Below, one piece after another: positions 31,456 to 42,125 of a stretch of DNA of 64,000 nt. The translations under genes were made by a program, and so were the position numbers. The first letter of the stretch is position 1. The number at the start of each line of letters is the position of its first letter. The notes below the pieces were generated by a model. It did no database searches, was not told where the DNA came from, and was given only the letters and a program-made list of their open reading frames with translations. Source of the stretch: Pisolithus tinctorius (lineage: Eukaryota > Basidiomycota > Agaricomycetes > Boletales > Pisolithaceae); assembly GCA_024663395.1 (NCBI GenBank), contig JANFAH010000019.1:930001-994000 (forward strand), read 5' to 3'.

Positions 31456-32679
31456 ATGTCTTCCCAGCACCAGAGCCAAACCCCCCAGCCAACCCCCAGC
31501 CACATCCACAACTACTCCCAAGTCACAGATGAAGAGTTGGTTGTCCTCACCAATGACTCCACCTGGAGAAGGCATGCTGACAAGAGGAGATCAAGCAGAG
31601 AGAGAGAGAGCACAAAGCAGAGTGCAAGGCCAACCATGAGGAGGCCAAGTGGCAGAAGGCAGAGGAGGAGAAGTTGGAGGTGGAGTGGAGGAAGAGAGCA
31701 GAGGAGGAGGCTCAGAGGAGGAGAGTGGCAGAGGAAGAGGAGGCTCAAAGGAAGAAGGTGGCAGAGGAGGAGGTGGAAAGGCAGAGGCAGCAGGCCTCTG
31801 AGGAGAGAGCCCAGGCCAGGTGGGAGGAGGCTGCACAAAGGTGAGTGGTGGAGTACCGTGGGTCAGGCAGAGCTGACTTGCAGTTCTACCTTCCTAGACT
31901 ATGTGGCATGGTGTATGACATCAACACTGCCAAGAGGGTCCCTGGGACCTCTGTGGTGGTTACTGCAACCAGGTGGCCCCCCTGTACTCACTGTGTAGTG
32001 AGCCTGACAGTGGGGCAGTGTGAGCCAGGACAAGGCAAGACCAGGGCCTGCCTGCCCTGCCACAAGAAAAAGAAGGTGTGTAGCTGGACAAGGGAGGACA
32101 TGGTGGTGGGACCATCATGGAAGAGAGCAGGAACAGGAAGCTCCCAAGGGGAGAAGAAGAAGAAGCCATGAGGGAAGGGGAAGGACAGAGACAGAAGAGG
32201 TGGACAATGAGTGGGAGGCAGGCAGAGATGAAGATGAGCCAGTGACCCCACTCAAGGGTCCCTCAGGTGTGGGAGTGCACATGTGGTGGGCAGAGTGGGA
32301 GTGGGAGCAGCAGCTGCAGGCCATGGAGAGACAGGCTGAAGTGCATGAGATCACTGCACTGGCCTTTGAGAGGATGGCAGAAGCAGCAGAGTGGATGGCA
32401 GAGGTGGCAGAGCAGACAGCCAACGAGTGGGAGCTGTACCATGCCTGGGCAGAGTGGGCAGAGATGAGGAGGAGGGAGGACACATGTGAAGCCAGACTGG
32501 CAGAGTTCAAGCACACAGGAGGAGGTTGGAAGAGGCTGCAATCAGAGATGGTGGAGGACAAGGATGAAGAGGTGGATGAAGGAGCAGAGGGGGACAACAA
32601 GGGAGAAGAGGAAGTCAGCAGGGAGCAGGAAGGCAGAGAAGGGCAGGAGGATGGTGGAGAGCAGGCAATGGAGGAGTAG
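31456..32679 (+). pseudogene. Antisense accessory ORF of gypsy B (longest copy)
   Basis: ATG at 31,456 (MSSQHQSQTPQPTPSHIHNY), reading against gag-pol of B. Frame shifts near 31,570 and 32,165 and two stops break it; joined conceptually it would be about 400 residues. Regions in order: Pro/Gln N-terminus; VTDEELVVLTND; a long Glu/Arg coiled coil (31,600-31,840); GRADLQFYLPRLCGMVYDIN; then six cysteines spaced C-x2-C-x8-C-x9-C-x2-C-x6-C (CTHC...CLPCHKKKKVC, about 31,983-32,085), close to the fungal Zn2Cys6 pattern; then a charged W-rich C-terminus shared with copies at 79-531 and 53,647-54,201. A nucleic-acid-binding or regulatory role is inference only. Confidence 0.72.
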
Positions 32680-32901
32680 AGTAGTTTTTTTTTTTGTCTT
32701 TTGTTTTTAGTTTGTATATTTGTGTACTACTATGAAATAGACTTGTGATTTTCTTTGTGACTCTGAGAAGTGAAATGGAAAAGTGGAGAAAATTCTAAAG
32801 TACTTAAGGTAGTTTGGTAAGGGGCAGAGTTGGCCCACAGAGGAAGGTTACAAGGGTGGAGTTTATGGTGGAGGTTGGTATGGGCCTGGTTTGTGCAGAT
32901 A

Positions 32902-33416
32902 TCATTCATGGAAAGCAGAAACTATGTCAGAGGCATGATCCAGCTCAGTTGCAAGCAACCAAGAGGTTTCCTCATTGGTGTTCTTGTAACCAGCCCAGCA
33001 GACTAGGTACAAGAGTTGACAGTGGTGGTGGTGGTGGTCCACCTTAGAGTTGAGTATCTCTGACACTTTGTACTCAAGGTCACCATCAACATCCACTGGC
33101 AGAGGTGGAGGCTGATGTTGGTTTGGGAAGGGGTTAGCTGCTGCAGCTTCCAGTTGTGAGACATGGAAGACCAGATGTACCAAGTACATAGAGTCAGGGA
33201 GCTTAATGGTGATGGAGTGCATACCTAGCCTGGCCAAGATGGTGAATGGACCTAAGTACTTTTCAGAGAGTTTTGCTGAAGGACGAGTGGAGTGGAAGTA
33301 CTTGGCTTTGACGTAGGCCTGTTCTCTGACCTTGAACTCAGGCAGAGTTATGCATTTGGCATCTGCCAGACCCTGGTAGCACTGCTGAGCAGCAGACATT
33401 TCAGAGCAGAGGAAGT
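32902..33416 (-). pseudogene. Gypsy B pol 3' remnant: integrase tail and chromodomain
   Basis: Minus strand from DFLCSEMSAAQQCYQG through VREQAYVKAKYF, FTILARLGMHSITIKLPDS and FHVSQLEAAAANPFPN to the chromodomain (EYKVSEILNSKVD, LYLVCWAGYKNTNEETSWL). It joins directly at about 33,416 to the protease segment, so RT, RNase H and most of integrase are missing compared with D, a deletion of roughly 2.7 kb. Confidence 0.82.
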
Positions 33417-33748
33417 CAGGGTGTTGGCATTCCCTGTAACAGTGGTTTGAATGATATACTGCCCAGTACCCAGTCAATCAACAGATTGAAGCAGGTGAGC
33501 CAGTTGTGTCCTAATACCAGTGAACATGAAGAATCCAATGGAGTAACATAAAATGAAATGGAGTTGACATTGCTGGAAGGAAAGTGGAGGGAAAGATCTA
33601 CTTCTTGGGAAATGACAGCATTTGTACTACCATCAAACAAGCAGAGCAGAATTGGCAGAGAAATGGAGGAAACAGGAATAGCATATTTTTTGATTATAGA
33701 TGGGTCTATGAAACAATGAGAAGAGCCAGAATTGATCAACACAGACAC
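33416..33748 (-). pseudogene. Gypsy B aspartic protease segment
   Basis: Contains [20 protein letters not shown] and [16 protein letters not shown]. The catalytic DSG triad reads NSG here and in D; GAT>AAT inside ATCGAT is a CpG>CpA change, so the active Asp was probably lost by C>T decay on the opposite strand. Confidence 0.75.
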
Positions 33749-33894
33749 AGTATCATCAGAATAGTCAAGAAGAGTTACAGACAGAAGTAAAGAATTGGGA
33801 CTAGCAAGATCAGGTGCATTGAGTCAGATGTCCAGTTGCACACAGTTGGGATCAACACTTCCTCCAGGCTGTGCAAGCTCCCTGGAGGAGTGGA

Positions 33895-35025
33895 CTAATT
33901 TTTTGGCTCTGCCTTCTCCGTGGGCAGAGTAGGCAGAGTTCCAGCCATAGCTGCACAGGCTTTGGCTGTGCAAGAGGTGGATTTGGGACAGTCCTTGGCA
34001 GAGTGAGAGTGGCCAGCCTCACCACAGAAGAGGCAGAGGTTGTTCTTCATCCTGTGCTGATTTTCAGCAGAGGTGAGTTTGCCATCTTTGCCCAGAAGGT
34101 GGGCAATATTGGACTTGGGTGGATCTTTCTGTTTGCCCTTGCCCTTGGCATCAGACTTTGGAGCAGAGGCAGAGGATGATGACTTCAACTTGTTGTCAGA
34201 GTTGGAGGGCTGCGACTTGTCAGTGGCAGACTTGGTGATGCACAAAATTTCTGCTTTATGTTCCCAGTATTGTGCATCAATAGTCTGGGCAAGTCTGTGG
34301 AGTTGCACCAGAGTAGAAGGCTTTCTGACCCAAGTGATCTCATCTTTGATGCAGTCTGGAAGTCTGCTATAGAAGTGGTGGTGGAGTGCACTGACACTGT
34401 AGTCCTTGACCTGTGAAGCCCAGCAATTGAACTCCATGATGTATTTGGTAATTCAAGAGCCATCCTTCATAGTGAGGTTCTCAAGTTGTTGGACAGCATC
34501 TGCTATGGCATCATGTGGACTGAAATTAGTTGTGAGCTCTTGTAAGAACTCATGGTAGTCATCCATCCAGAGCAAGCAGTCATAGTTGTCAGGGTTTAGT
34601 AGATCTGGCTTGAACCAAGCCAGAGACATACCCTTGAGATAAGACTGAGCAAAGGTAACCTTTGCCCTGTTGGAGCAGAATGCACAGGGGTTGTCTTGGA
34701 AGTTCAACTTGCACTGTATGAGGAACTCACAGGGTTTCTTAGGGTCAGAGCCATCAAAAGTGTCAGGCTCATGGACTTTGGTTTTCAGAGCAGAGTGCCC
34801 AGTGTGTGAACTAGACTGCACAAGCACATGGACAGCTCTAGCAAGAGCTACAAGGGGATCCTCTGGTGGCTCAGCCAGGTCTTCAGGGATATCCCCATCA
34901 CCACTGCCCCCACCATTGGGATCACCATCAGGATAATCAGGGTCAGGGTCAGGTCCATCATCTCGGTTATGAGGAGACTGAGTATGGAAGGTTGTTGGGT
35001 GGAGGTCGGAGTGACCAGCCTGCAA
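33895..35025 (-). pseudogene. Gypsy B gag
   Basis: First ATG at 35,025 (MQAGHSDLHPTTFHTQSP), with a Pro/Asp/Gly-rich N-terminus, capsid-like core (EPDTFDGSDPKKPCEFLIQC, FSPHDAIADAVQQLENLTM), a TGA at about 34,453, then TKYIMEFNCWASQV and a C-terminal zinc knuckle CLFCGEAGHSHSAKDC whose last spacing is two residues longer than the standard CX2CX4HX4C. Packages RNA in functional relatives; this copy is broken. Confidence 0.8.
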
Positions 35026-35810
35026 AGCACTTTCGCCCTCAGTGCAAGAGTGGCATCAAGCAGGGAAAGATTGGAACTGTTCAACAATGGAAGGGAGTTG
35101 ATGTGGATTGGCTAGTGCTACAGTGAGGTTCTCAGCAACCTCTCTTTGGGAATGAGCTCAAGTTCTCATAATGGTGTAAGTTTTTCAGGGGACAGAAAAT
35201 GAGATCATACAAGTGTGAGTATGAATATACTGTGAAGTCCAGGCCTACTCTGACCAACTCTGACACTAAACAAGGTCTAGAGAGTGGTTTGGAAGCAAGT
35301 CTGACACAAAGGAACAGAACTCCAACTGGCAGAGTGGTGGCAGGAATGAAGTCAGCTGAGACAAAGGTGGAGCAGAGTGAGGGCATCGGGTTTAGCTCAT
35401 GTGCTACCCCCTTGCACAATCTCAGCCCTCATATTTCAGAGGGAGAGTACAGATAGAGAGTCAGAGGTAACTCCAACAGAGAGAAGACAGAGACAGAAGG
35501 AGTAGGAACTAAGTTGATATTCATACTGAAGAACAGTGGAGTATGATACACACTTTTATACTGCTACAGAGGTACAGTAACCAGAATCAGAACTGACATA
35601 CAGAGACTTGTAAGATTTCAAGTAAAACTTCCTGGACAACAAATGAAGGGTGGATGGAGGACATACAAATGGGTAACACAGAACATCCCCAAAAGGAAAC
35701 AGTCCAGGCACTGGACCATGCAGTGCGCATGCTGCAGAGTACCTGACTGCACACTGTCAGGGAGAAGTCTGAAGGTAGTCACATGACCTTTTGGGGAATG
35801 GTCCACCCGG

Positions 35811-37616
35811 TGTGAGTCAAAGTGAGGTTCAGTGGTGGAAACCAACCAAAACCAACACAAAAGACAATGAAAGCGAGTGGTGGTGTGCCTATGCAGTACC
35901 TAGATGGTGGAACCTGTTCTTTGGGAGGGTTTTTGTGAACTACAACACTCAAAGATGGGTGCTGAGGGTTGGGGGTGCTCCTGACGAAGAAGGAGCAGGA
36001 ATGCGAGAGGAAGCGATGGGGTAGACTGCTGTCAGCCTACAGAAGGATGGATGATGACTTAATTCGATGCCCTGAGCTGCACTGAGCTCAGGGAGGACTT
36101 GGAGCAAAGTAGATTGATGATAGACGATAATAAGCGAAGTAGATGATAGTTAGACCCTTAATAAAGTCTCAACTATCGAAGCTGCTGAATGATTACTGAG
36201 AGATGATAAATTGCGAGCAAGAGGGGCTCTCTGATGTCTTTTTTTTTGCTACCTAAGTACAGTGATTTATATACAGCACAGGGGCATTGCCTATGGAAAA
36301 CAAGGTGCAAACACTTGGTAAGTGATTGGTAACTGATGAGTAAGGAATGTAAGCGGTGGGTAATCATCTTAGAAAGCATTGGTGAGCATTGGTAAGGATA
36401 AGTAAGCCAAAAAGCGAAGAATCAGTAAGCAAGGGCAAAAGATTGGTAAGTATTGGCAATAGGTGAGTCAAAGACAGTCAGAATGTCAAAGTATGAGTCA
36501 AGTAATGTCAGAAACTGGGAAAGCGCACTGGAATCACATTAGGGGGAGGCTGTGCATGTCATATCTCGAAGAGATCATTTCTGGGCCAAAGTGGGATGAC
36601 AGAGAGGCAGCGCTGATCTGATGCCGATATAGTACATCCAAAAGCGGACAGGGTGAGTCAGATGTCAACAGGGGTCAAGCTTTGGGGGTCTGTGGGGTGA
36701 CAGGAGCATAGGGGATCGCAACTTTCCCCCCCTTACTGTCCTCTCAGTGAAGCAAATAAAAACTTCATGAATGAGGCTCTGTTGGAAGAGAGGATGAAGG
36801 GGGAGCATCTTCTGCTGTATCTTGCAATAAGGAGGCAAGATGTGCATCATACTCGTCATGGATGCGATCAGGGAGAGTGGAGAACAGTAGATTATACTGT
36901 AGCTGTCGCAATTTTGGAAGAATGATGGACGAGACTGGTATGAAGACGTTGCAGGGAGCAGGGAGGAAGGATCCATATGCTTCTTGGACTGGAGAGACTG
37001 AAACGACCACATAAGACCTTTCCAAGCGAATGACAGACCTGAGGCGACCAAAGAATGTCCTCCTAGAGGTCATACTGACAAAAAGAACACGCTGTCCAAG
37101 CTGGATGGGCTGAGAGGGGGCAGACGAGGGTGGGATGTACCAGGATGCTTCAGGACGGAAGCTAGTAGGAACTCCTGGTAGATATATGTAGCCATGGTCC
37201 CTAGCAAAGGGGACAAGCGAAATGATTGATGTGGAGGCGGCCATATCAGAAGAATTAGCGAAATGAGCGTCTTTTGGAGGGAGTGCTGTAGAAACGTGTG
37301 GAGTGCGCAAATCCTTTCCAATTTTGGAAGGTAGGATCACGTGGCTGAGCACTACAAGCGAGTGTGGGAATGGTTTCGGTGTCTGCAGAATTGGCGGAGA
37401 TATGTCGAAAACCAGAATGCCATACACGGGCGCTTAAGAACTTTATTGGCACTTAACTCACTTCCTCCTTTTTCTTTGGCATTGACAACTCGTTCTTGTG
37501 TGAGGGATGACTGCCGACATTTCTGGCTGTCCTTCTTCGCATGAGGGCTATGGTCTTCATCTCCATTCATCAGCTACATCCATGTCCACCTCACCAAACA
37601 CCCTTGGTGTGTGACA
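35811..37616 (-). mobile_element. LTR-like element C2 (1,806 bp), intact
   Basis: Minus strand reads TGTCACACACC...GACTCACA with 4-bp duplication CCGG at 35,807-35,810 and 37,617-37,620, inserted in the 5' LTR of gypsy B. It carries one ORF (37,427-36,765), a GTATATAAA box near 36,276 and no gag/pol. It preserves the empty site for the 22-kb transposon that split C1. More CpGs survive than in its host LTR. Confidence 0.82.
36765..37427 (-). CDS. ORF of element C2, unknown protein
   Basis: Open frame of about 220 codons; a TAA precedes 37,427 and the first codon there is GTG, so the first usable ATG is probably MAASTSIISLVPFARD (about 37,244), giving roughly 160 residues. Segments: GYIYLPGVPTSF, QLGQRVLFVSMTSRRTFFGR, ERSYVVVSVSPVQEAYGSF, NLLFSTLPDRIHDEYDAHL. 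No known domain; globular core with a Ser/Pro tail. The protein is conserved between C1 and C2 despite nucleotide divergence, suggesting past selection or simply common descent. It would be transcribed from upstream of the LTR's TATA box, like genes carried in U3. Confidence 0.55.
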   Translation of the reverse strand: MYGILVFDISPPILQTPKPFPHSLVVLSHVILPSKIGKDLRTPHVSTALPPKDAHFANSSDMAASTSIISLVPFARDHGYIYLPGVPTSFRPEASWYIPPSSAPSQPIQLGQRVLFVSMTSRRTFFGRLRSVIRLERSYVVVSVSPVQEAYGSFLPAPCNVFIPVSSIILPKLRQLQYNLLFSTLPDRIHDEYDAHLASLLQDTAEDAPPSSSLPTEPHS

Positions 37617-37774
37617 CCGGTCTGGTAGGAGAGCAACACAAGTCCGCCAGCAGTCAGAGGGGAGATGGCTTGTAACCAATTGAAGTTGGGCAGAGTTGGT
37701 GCAGAGTGAGTGAATGACCAGTGGAAGAGGGTGCAGAGTGAGTAAGGACTTAGAGTGAATGCACAGTTATGACA

Positions 37775-38254
37775 CTTCCTGTAGGTATTGGTGCAGTGAG
37801 TCTAAGTCAACTGCACAGTCACAAGCCTGAGAGGATGTGAGATCGTGCTCTGGGTATACTGAGATGTTGGGATGGTAGCCCTTATTAGCAAAGAATGGAG
37901 AGACACTGGTAGTGGCACTAGGGGCATTATTGTAAGCAAACTCAGCCAGGGGCAGTAGTTCAGACCAGTTGTCCTGCTGGTAGTTGCAGTGCACTTGGAG
38001 GTATTGCTCAAGAGTTTGGTTGGTCCTTTTGGTCTGACCATCACCTTTGGGGTGGTAGCCTGAGGTGAAGTGTAAGTGCATGTCTAAGGCCTTACTAAGT
38101 GACTGGAAGAAATGAGATATGAACTCTGATCCTTGGTCTGAGGTTACATGGGCTGGTACTCCATGCTTTGAAAAGACATGGAGTAAGAAGAGTTTGGTGA
38201 GTTCTCCAGCCATGATGGTGTCATGGGTGAGGATGAAGATGGCCTGCTTGGAAA
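37775..38254 (-). pseudogene. Gypsy E integrase, C-terminal fragment
   Basis: Minus strand ELTKLFLLHVFSKHGVPAHV, TSDQGSEFISHFF and GYHPKGDGQTKRTNQTLEQY, continuing the frame interrupted by the solo LTR at 38,260-39,106. Truncated at the B 5' LTR edge; no chromodomain follows. Confidence 0.8.
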
Positions 38255-38259
38255 GCCAG

Positions 38260-39106
38260 TGTCAAAGTCGGACAACACCCCTGGCTTCCTCTTAGGGCGG
38301 AGTTGGAGCGGGTTGGCCTGCGGAGTACAGTGGTCAAAGTCCGAAGCAAATCCGACCACTGGGTGGCAAGATATTTGATGAACAGTGAGCAGAGGGGTAT
38401 GAAGGAAAGTCTCAGAGGCTGAGGTTGGAGTTGGAGTTGGAGATCAGAGGTTGGAGGTTGGATGAGAGGGTGTTAGGTTCAGCTAGTGCACTGCCCCCTT
38501 GCATGAGCTCAGCCCTCGTATTTCAGAGGTGGAGTGGACTCAGAGGAAGTGGAGATGAAACTCCAGAGGGGACCAAGAGGGAGTTGAAGGTGGGGACTTT
38601 ATTCGATATTTGTACTGATTACATTGGAGTACTATGTGGCCTTATATACAATGTAGGTCAAGGGCAGTGCAGTGCAGAATGTAAACCAATAAGTGTATAA
38701 TGGGTTAGTAGTCCCTCTGACACAAGGGATAGAGGGTAGGGATGATGGGGACCTTAACTGAGACAAGGAAACTACTACAATGAGGAAGAGAGGGTAAATA
38801 CCGAAGAAGCAGAAGAATGGAGAAAACCGATATGAGGGTGGAACCCTATCTAGAATGCAGGGCTGCAAGTCCGACAGCCCATGTGACCAACCTTAGGGTG
38901 GAGTTGAGTGGAGTTGGTCAGAACATGGACAGGGGACCTCGGAGAGGTGTGGAGATGTGTCAGGAGGGTCAGAGGAGCACAGGAACATGTCGGAGGAGGG
39001 CAGAGAAGTGCAGGAATGTGTTGGAAGAGGGTGGAGAAGCATGGGAACATGTCAGAGGAGGGCAGAGTAGGTGTTAGGGGCTTATGCTGGTGTCATAGTC
39101 ATGACA
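38260..39106 (-). repeat. Solo LTR (847 bp) inside gypsy E integrase
   Basis: Reads TGTCATGACTATGACACC...CCGACTTTGACA on the minus strand, flanked by a perfect 5-bp duplication GCCAG (38,255-38,259 and 39,107-39,111). Removal restores the integrase frame (VVVDWLSKQA). Related at its ends to the 734-bp LTR family but clearly distinct inside. Confidence 0.9.
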
Positions 39107-41111
39107 GCCAGTCAACTACTACAAGGATGGCTGTGAAGCCAGATGAGGCCAGAAGTTGCTCGATGAAATCCATAGATATGGAATTCCATGGCTTCTCCAG
39201 CACCAGAAGTTGCTTGAGGAGGCCATAAGGCTGGTGGTGGGGAACCTTAGCCCAAGCACAAGCCATGCAAGACCAGACATAGTCTTTGACAAATGTCCTG
39301 AGGCTGAGCCAGGTATATTCATGCCAGATGAGCTCTAGGGTGCAGTTTTGGCTGAAATGGCTGGACAGAGCATGGTCATGCTTGAGGCACAAGACCCTAA
39401 GGTGAAGGTCATTTGAGTCCAGCATGTAGATCCTTCCATCAAGCTGAAGGAAGCTGGTGTCATCTACTGACCACTGGGGATCAGACATGTTGGACAGGTG
39501 GATTTGTGAGACCAGGTCATCTGGCAGTGTGGTCAGGATATCATTATGAAGTTTTTCTATATCCATTAGCACAACTGCCCATAAGACTGGGTACTCAAGG
39601 TAAGTGGCATGGAGGGAGACCACTAGTTGCTCCTGGGTGAAGACCAGTCTCAGGTTTTGCAGGTTCACTTGGGCATAGCTGCTATCCCCCTCTTTGGGGT
39701 AGACATCCCATCATCTAGTTAGGGCAGCAGGCTTAGCCCTGAGCTTACTGGGTCTGAATCTGATGACCATATTGAATTGAGACAGGAATTCTGACCAGCA
39801 AGCTTGGCAGCAGGTGAGTACTTTAGAGGTAGAGAAGTACTCAAGATTCTTGTGGTCAGTAACAACATTGACTTGTAAGGCTGAGCCCTCAAGGTAGTGG
39901 CACCAGGTCCAGAATGCTTCAAAGATTGCAAGCAATTCCTTATCATGGGTATCATAATTCAACTCTGAGGAGGTCAGAGTCCAGGAGTAGAAAGCAACTG
40001 GATGGATCTGGCCATTGCCACAAGTAATAGAGAGAATGCCAGCAATGGCATAGTCCGATGCATCGGTCTCAACAGTGATAGGAACCCTGGGGATGAAATG
40101 AGTTAAGACCAGTGCAGTGGTGAAGGTGGCCTTGAGGTTGTTGAATGACTGATGGCATTCTTCAGAGAAGTTCCAAGGAGCCCCCTTGCAGGTAAGCTGA
40201 GTCAGTGGTATGACAATGTCCAAATAGTTAAAGATAAAATGGTGGTAAAAGTTAGTGAAGCTGAGGAAAGACTGAACATCTTTGACCTTGCAAGGCTCAG
40301 GCCAATCACAGATGGTCTGGACTTTTTCCTTCAACATTGTGAGGCCAGCAGGGGAAAGGTGGAAGCCAAGGTATTTGACCAAGTCCAAGTGGAACTCACA
40401 TTTCTCTGGCTTTGCATAAAGGCTGTGAAGCCAAAGCTGGTGGAGGACTTCTTGGACATGCTGCTTATGGGATTCCTTATCTCCAGAGTAGATTAAGATA
40501 TCATCCAGGTAGACAGCCACACAGATATCCAACATGTCCACAAAGATGGTATTCACAAAGTGCTGGAAGGCAGCTGGGGCATTGGTGAGGCTGAAGGGCA
40601 TTACCAGCCACTCATAGGATCCATACTGAGTCTGAAAGGTAGTCTTCCATTCATCACCCAGGGCAATCTGGACAAGATGGTAAGCATGCCAAAGATCAAT
40701 CTTAGTATAGATCTTGGCTTGGCTTGGTGAATCTAAGAGGTCGGAGATGAGCAGGAGTGGGTAGCAGTCCTTCTTAGTGATTTTGTTCAGGCTGCAGAAG
40801 TCTACACAAAGCCAGAGGGAACTGTCCTTCTTCTTAATGAAGAGGACCAGTGCAGCATATGGGGAGGTTGGCCAAATGAAACCAGTGGTGAGGTTCTCAT
40901 CGATGAAAGTCCAGAGAGCTTGGAGCTCAACTGGGGACAGCAAGTAGATGGTGCCTAATGGTGGGGTTGTTCCTTCTTCAAGCTCTATCTTCAGGTCATA
41001 CTCCCAGTGAGGCAGGAGTGCTGAGGCCTTGGCTTTACTGAAGACATCAGCAAAATCATGGTACTCCTCCAGTACATTGGGTAAGGCTGGAGGAGGGGAA
41101 GCTGAGGCCAA
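39107..41111 (-). pseudogene. Gypsy E pol: RT/RNase H and integrase N-terminal part
   Basis: 41,111-39,711 is one open frame of 466 codons containing RT (YHDFADVFSKAKASALLPHW, YGSYEWLVMPFSLTNAPAAF, catalytic VAVYLDDILIYSG) and RNase H (VETDASDYAIAGILS, NYDTHDKELLAIFEAF, VVTDHKNLEYFS). A stop after AALTR separates it from 39,668-39,112, which holds FTQEQLVVSLHATYL, the integrase zinc-binding region and NSISMDFIEQLLASSG. Although CpG-poor, RT keeps its YLDD and both RNase H acidic motifs. Part of the same family group as A, B and D. Confidence 0.85.
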
Positions 41112-42060
41112 TCAGACTTGAGCTGAGTCTGAGGGGTGGAGCTGAAGTTGGAACTGGACAGACCCTTTTAGTTTGCAGGCACACACAAAGGCAGCTGCAT
41201 TGATTAGGGAAACAAGAGGGGCCTTCAGGGGGGTGTGAGCTGGGGGGTCAGAGACTGGTACAGATGGTGAAAGGCTGGGTTGGTCACTAGGACTGGAGTC
41301 AGGAAGGCTGGTGGAAAGCAGGCTTACAGGGGGTGTTGACAGGGTTGGCATTCCTTGTGTAGGAGTCCAGAATGTTAGACTGCCCAATACCCAATCAATC
41401 AATGGATTGTAGTAGGTGAGCCAGTCATGTCTGAGGACTATCTTACACTCAGAATCCAATGGGGCTAGATACAGGGTTACCAGTGTGACATTGCTGGACA
41501 TGAAGTGGATGTTGACATCTACTGCTTGGGTTATGGTAAAGGTGGACATTCCATCGAAGAGCTGGAGTCAGATTGGTGAGACTGAGTATGGGGTAAAAGA
41601 GTGTTGATTAGCAAATTGATTATCTATAAAACAATGCATGGAACTGGAGTCCACTAAAGTATGAAGCCGAGGTAATTCTGGGTTTTCTAATGTGACATAG
41701 GGGGTTAATGAATTTGGACTGGAAAGAGTGGATGTGTTGAGTCTAGCCTCCAAGTTTGCACAACCAAAGTCAATGCAGCACCCAGATTGTGCAGAGTCCT
41801 GGGAGCTGCTACCTATTTTTTTGTCTTGGGGGTAGAACCTGAGCCCAAGGCTGCTGCAGCCTTGGTGGTGGCTGCAGTGTGAGCTTTGGCCTTTCCAGTC
41901 TTCTTGGGGCACTTCTCAGCGAAGTGGCCAGGGCCTCTGCAGAACATGCAGAGATTGCCCTTGATGCAACACTTCAGTTCTGCTGGGGTGAGCTTCCCAT
42001 CCTTCCCAAGTTTGCTAGGCTGGGGCTTGGAAGCACCTGTGATTCCCACCCTGCCAATCT
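41112..42060 (-). pseudogene. Gypsy E gag end and protease
   Basis: Zinc knuckle CMFCRGPGHFAEKC (CX2CX4HX4C) near 41,960-41,920, followed by Ala/Lys-rich linker; protease motif LVDSSSMHCFIDNQFANQHS (DSS instead of DSG/DTG) near 41,650 and SECKIVLRHDWLTYYNPLID near 41,420. Most of gag is missing: homology stops at about 42,060. The segment 42,061-42,120 has a perfect CCCTCT-TAAT-AGAGGG palindrome and no coding content. Confidence 0.75.
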
Positions 42061-42125
42061 TATTAGAGGTAATAATAATGCATGTGACACCCTCTTAATA
42101 GAGGGAAAATACTATACTTTCTGCC

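Larger units (their letters stand above)
35231..37774 (-). repeat. 5' LTR of gypsy B, split by element C2
   Basis: LTR parts 35,231-35,810 (580 bp) and 37,621-37,774 (154 bp) add to exactly 734 bp, the length of the 3' LTR, once C2 and one copy of its CCGG duplication are removed. Confidence 0.88.

Noticed and set aside
31512..31838. Leu/Pro-rich minus ORFs at 31,512-31,838 and 32,115-32,600, and plus ORF 53,662-54,211
   Set aside because: They are the opposite-strand shadows of Glu/Arg-rich codons of the antisense accessory ORF.
30380..37774. Gypsy B as a simple insertion into one target element
   Set aside because: The bases next to its LTRs do not match and the flanking pol fragments come from different elements at different breakpoints.
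42100..42120. CCCTCT-TAAT-AGAGGG palindrome as a terminator or transposon end
   Set aside because: Single short palindrome next to an LTR insertion with no partner copy in the window.
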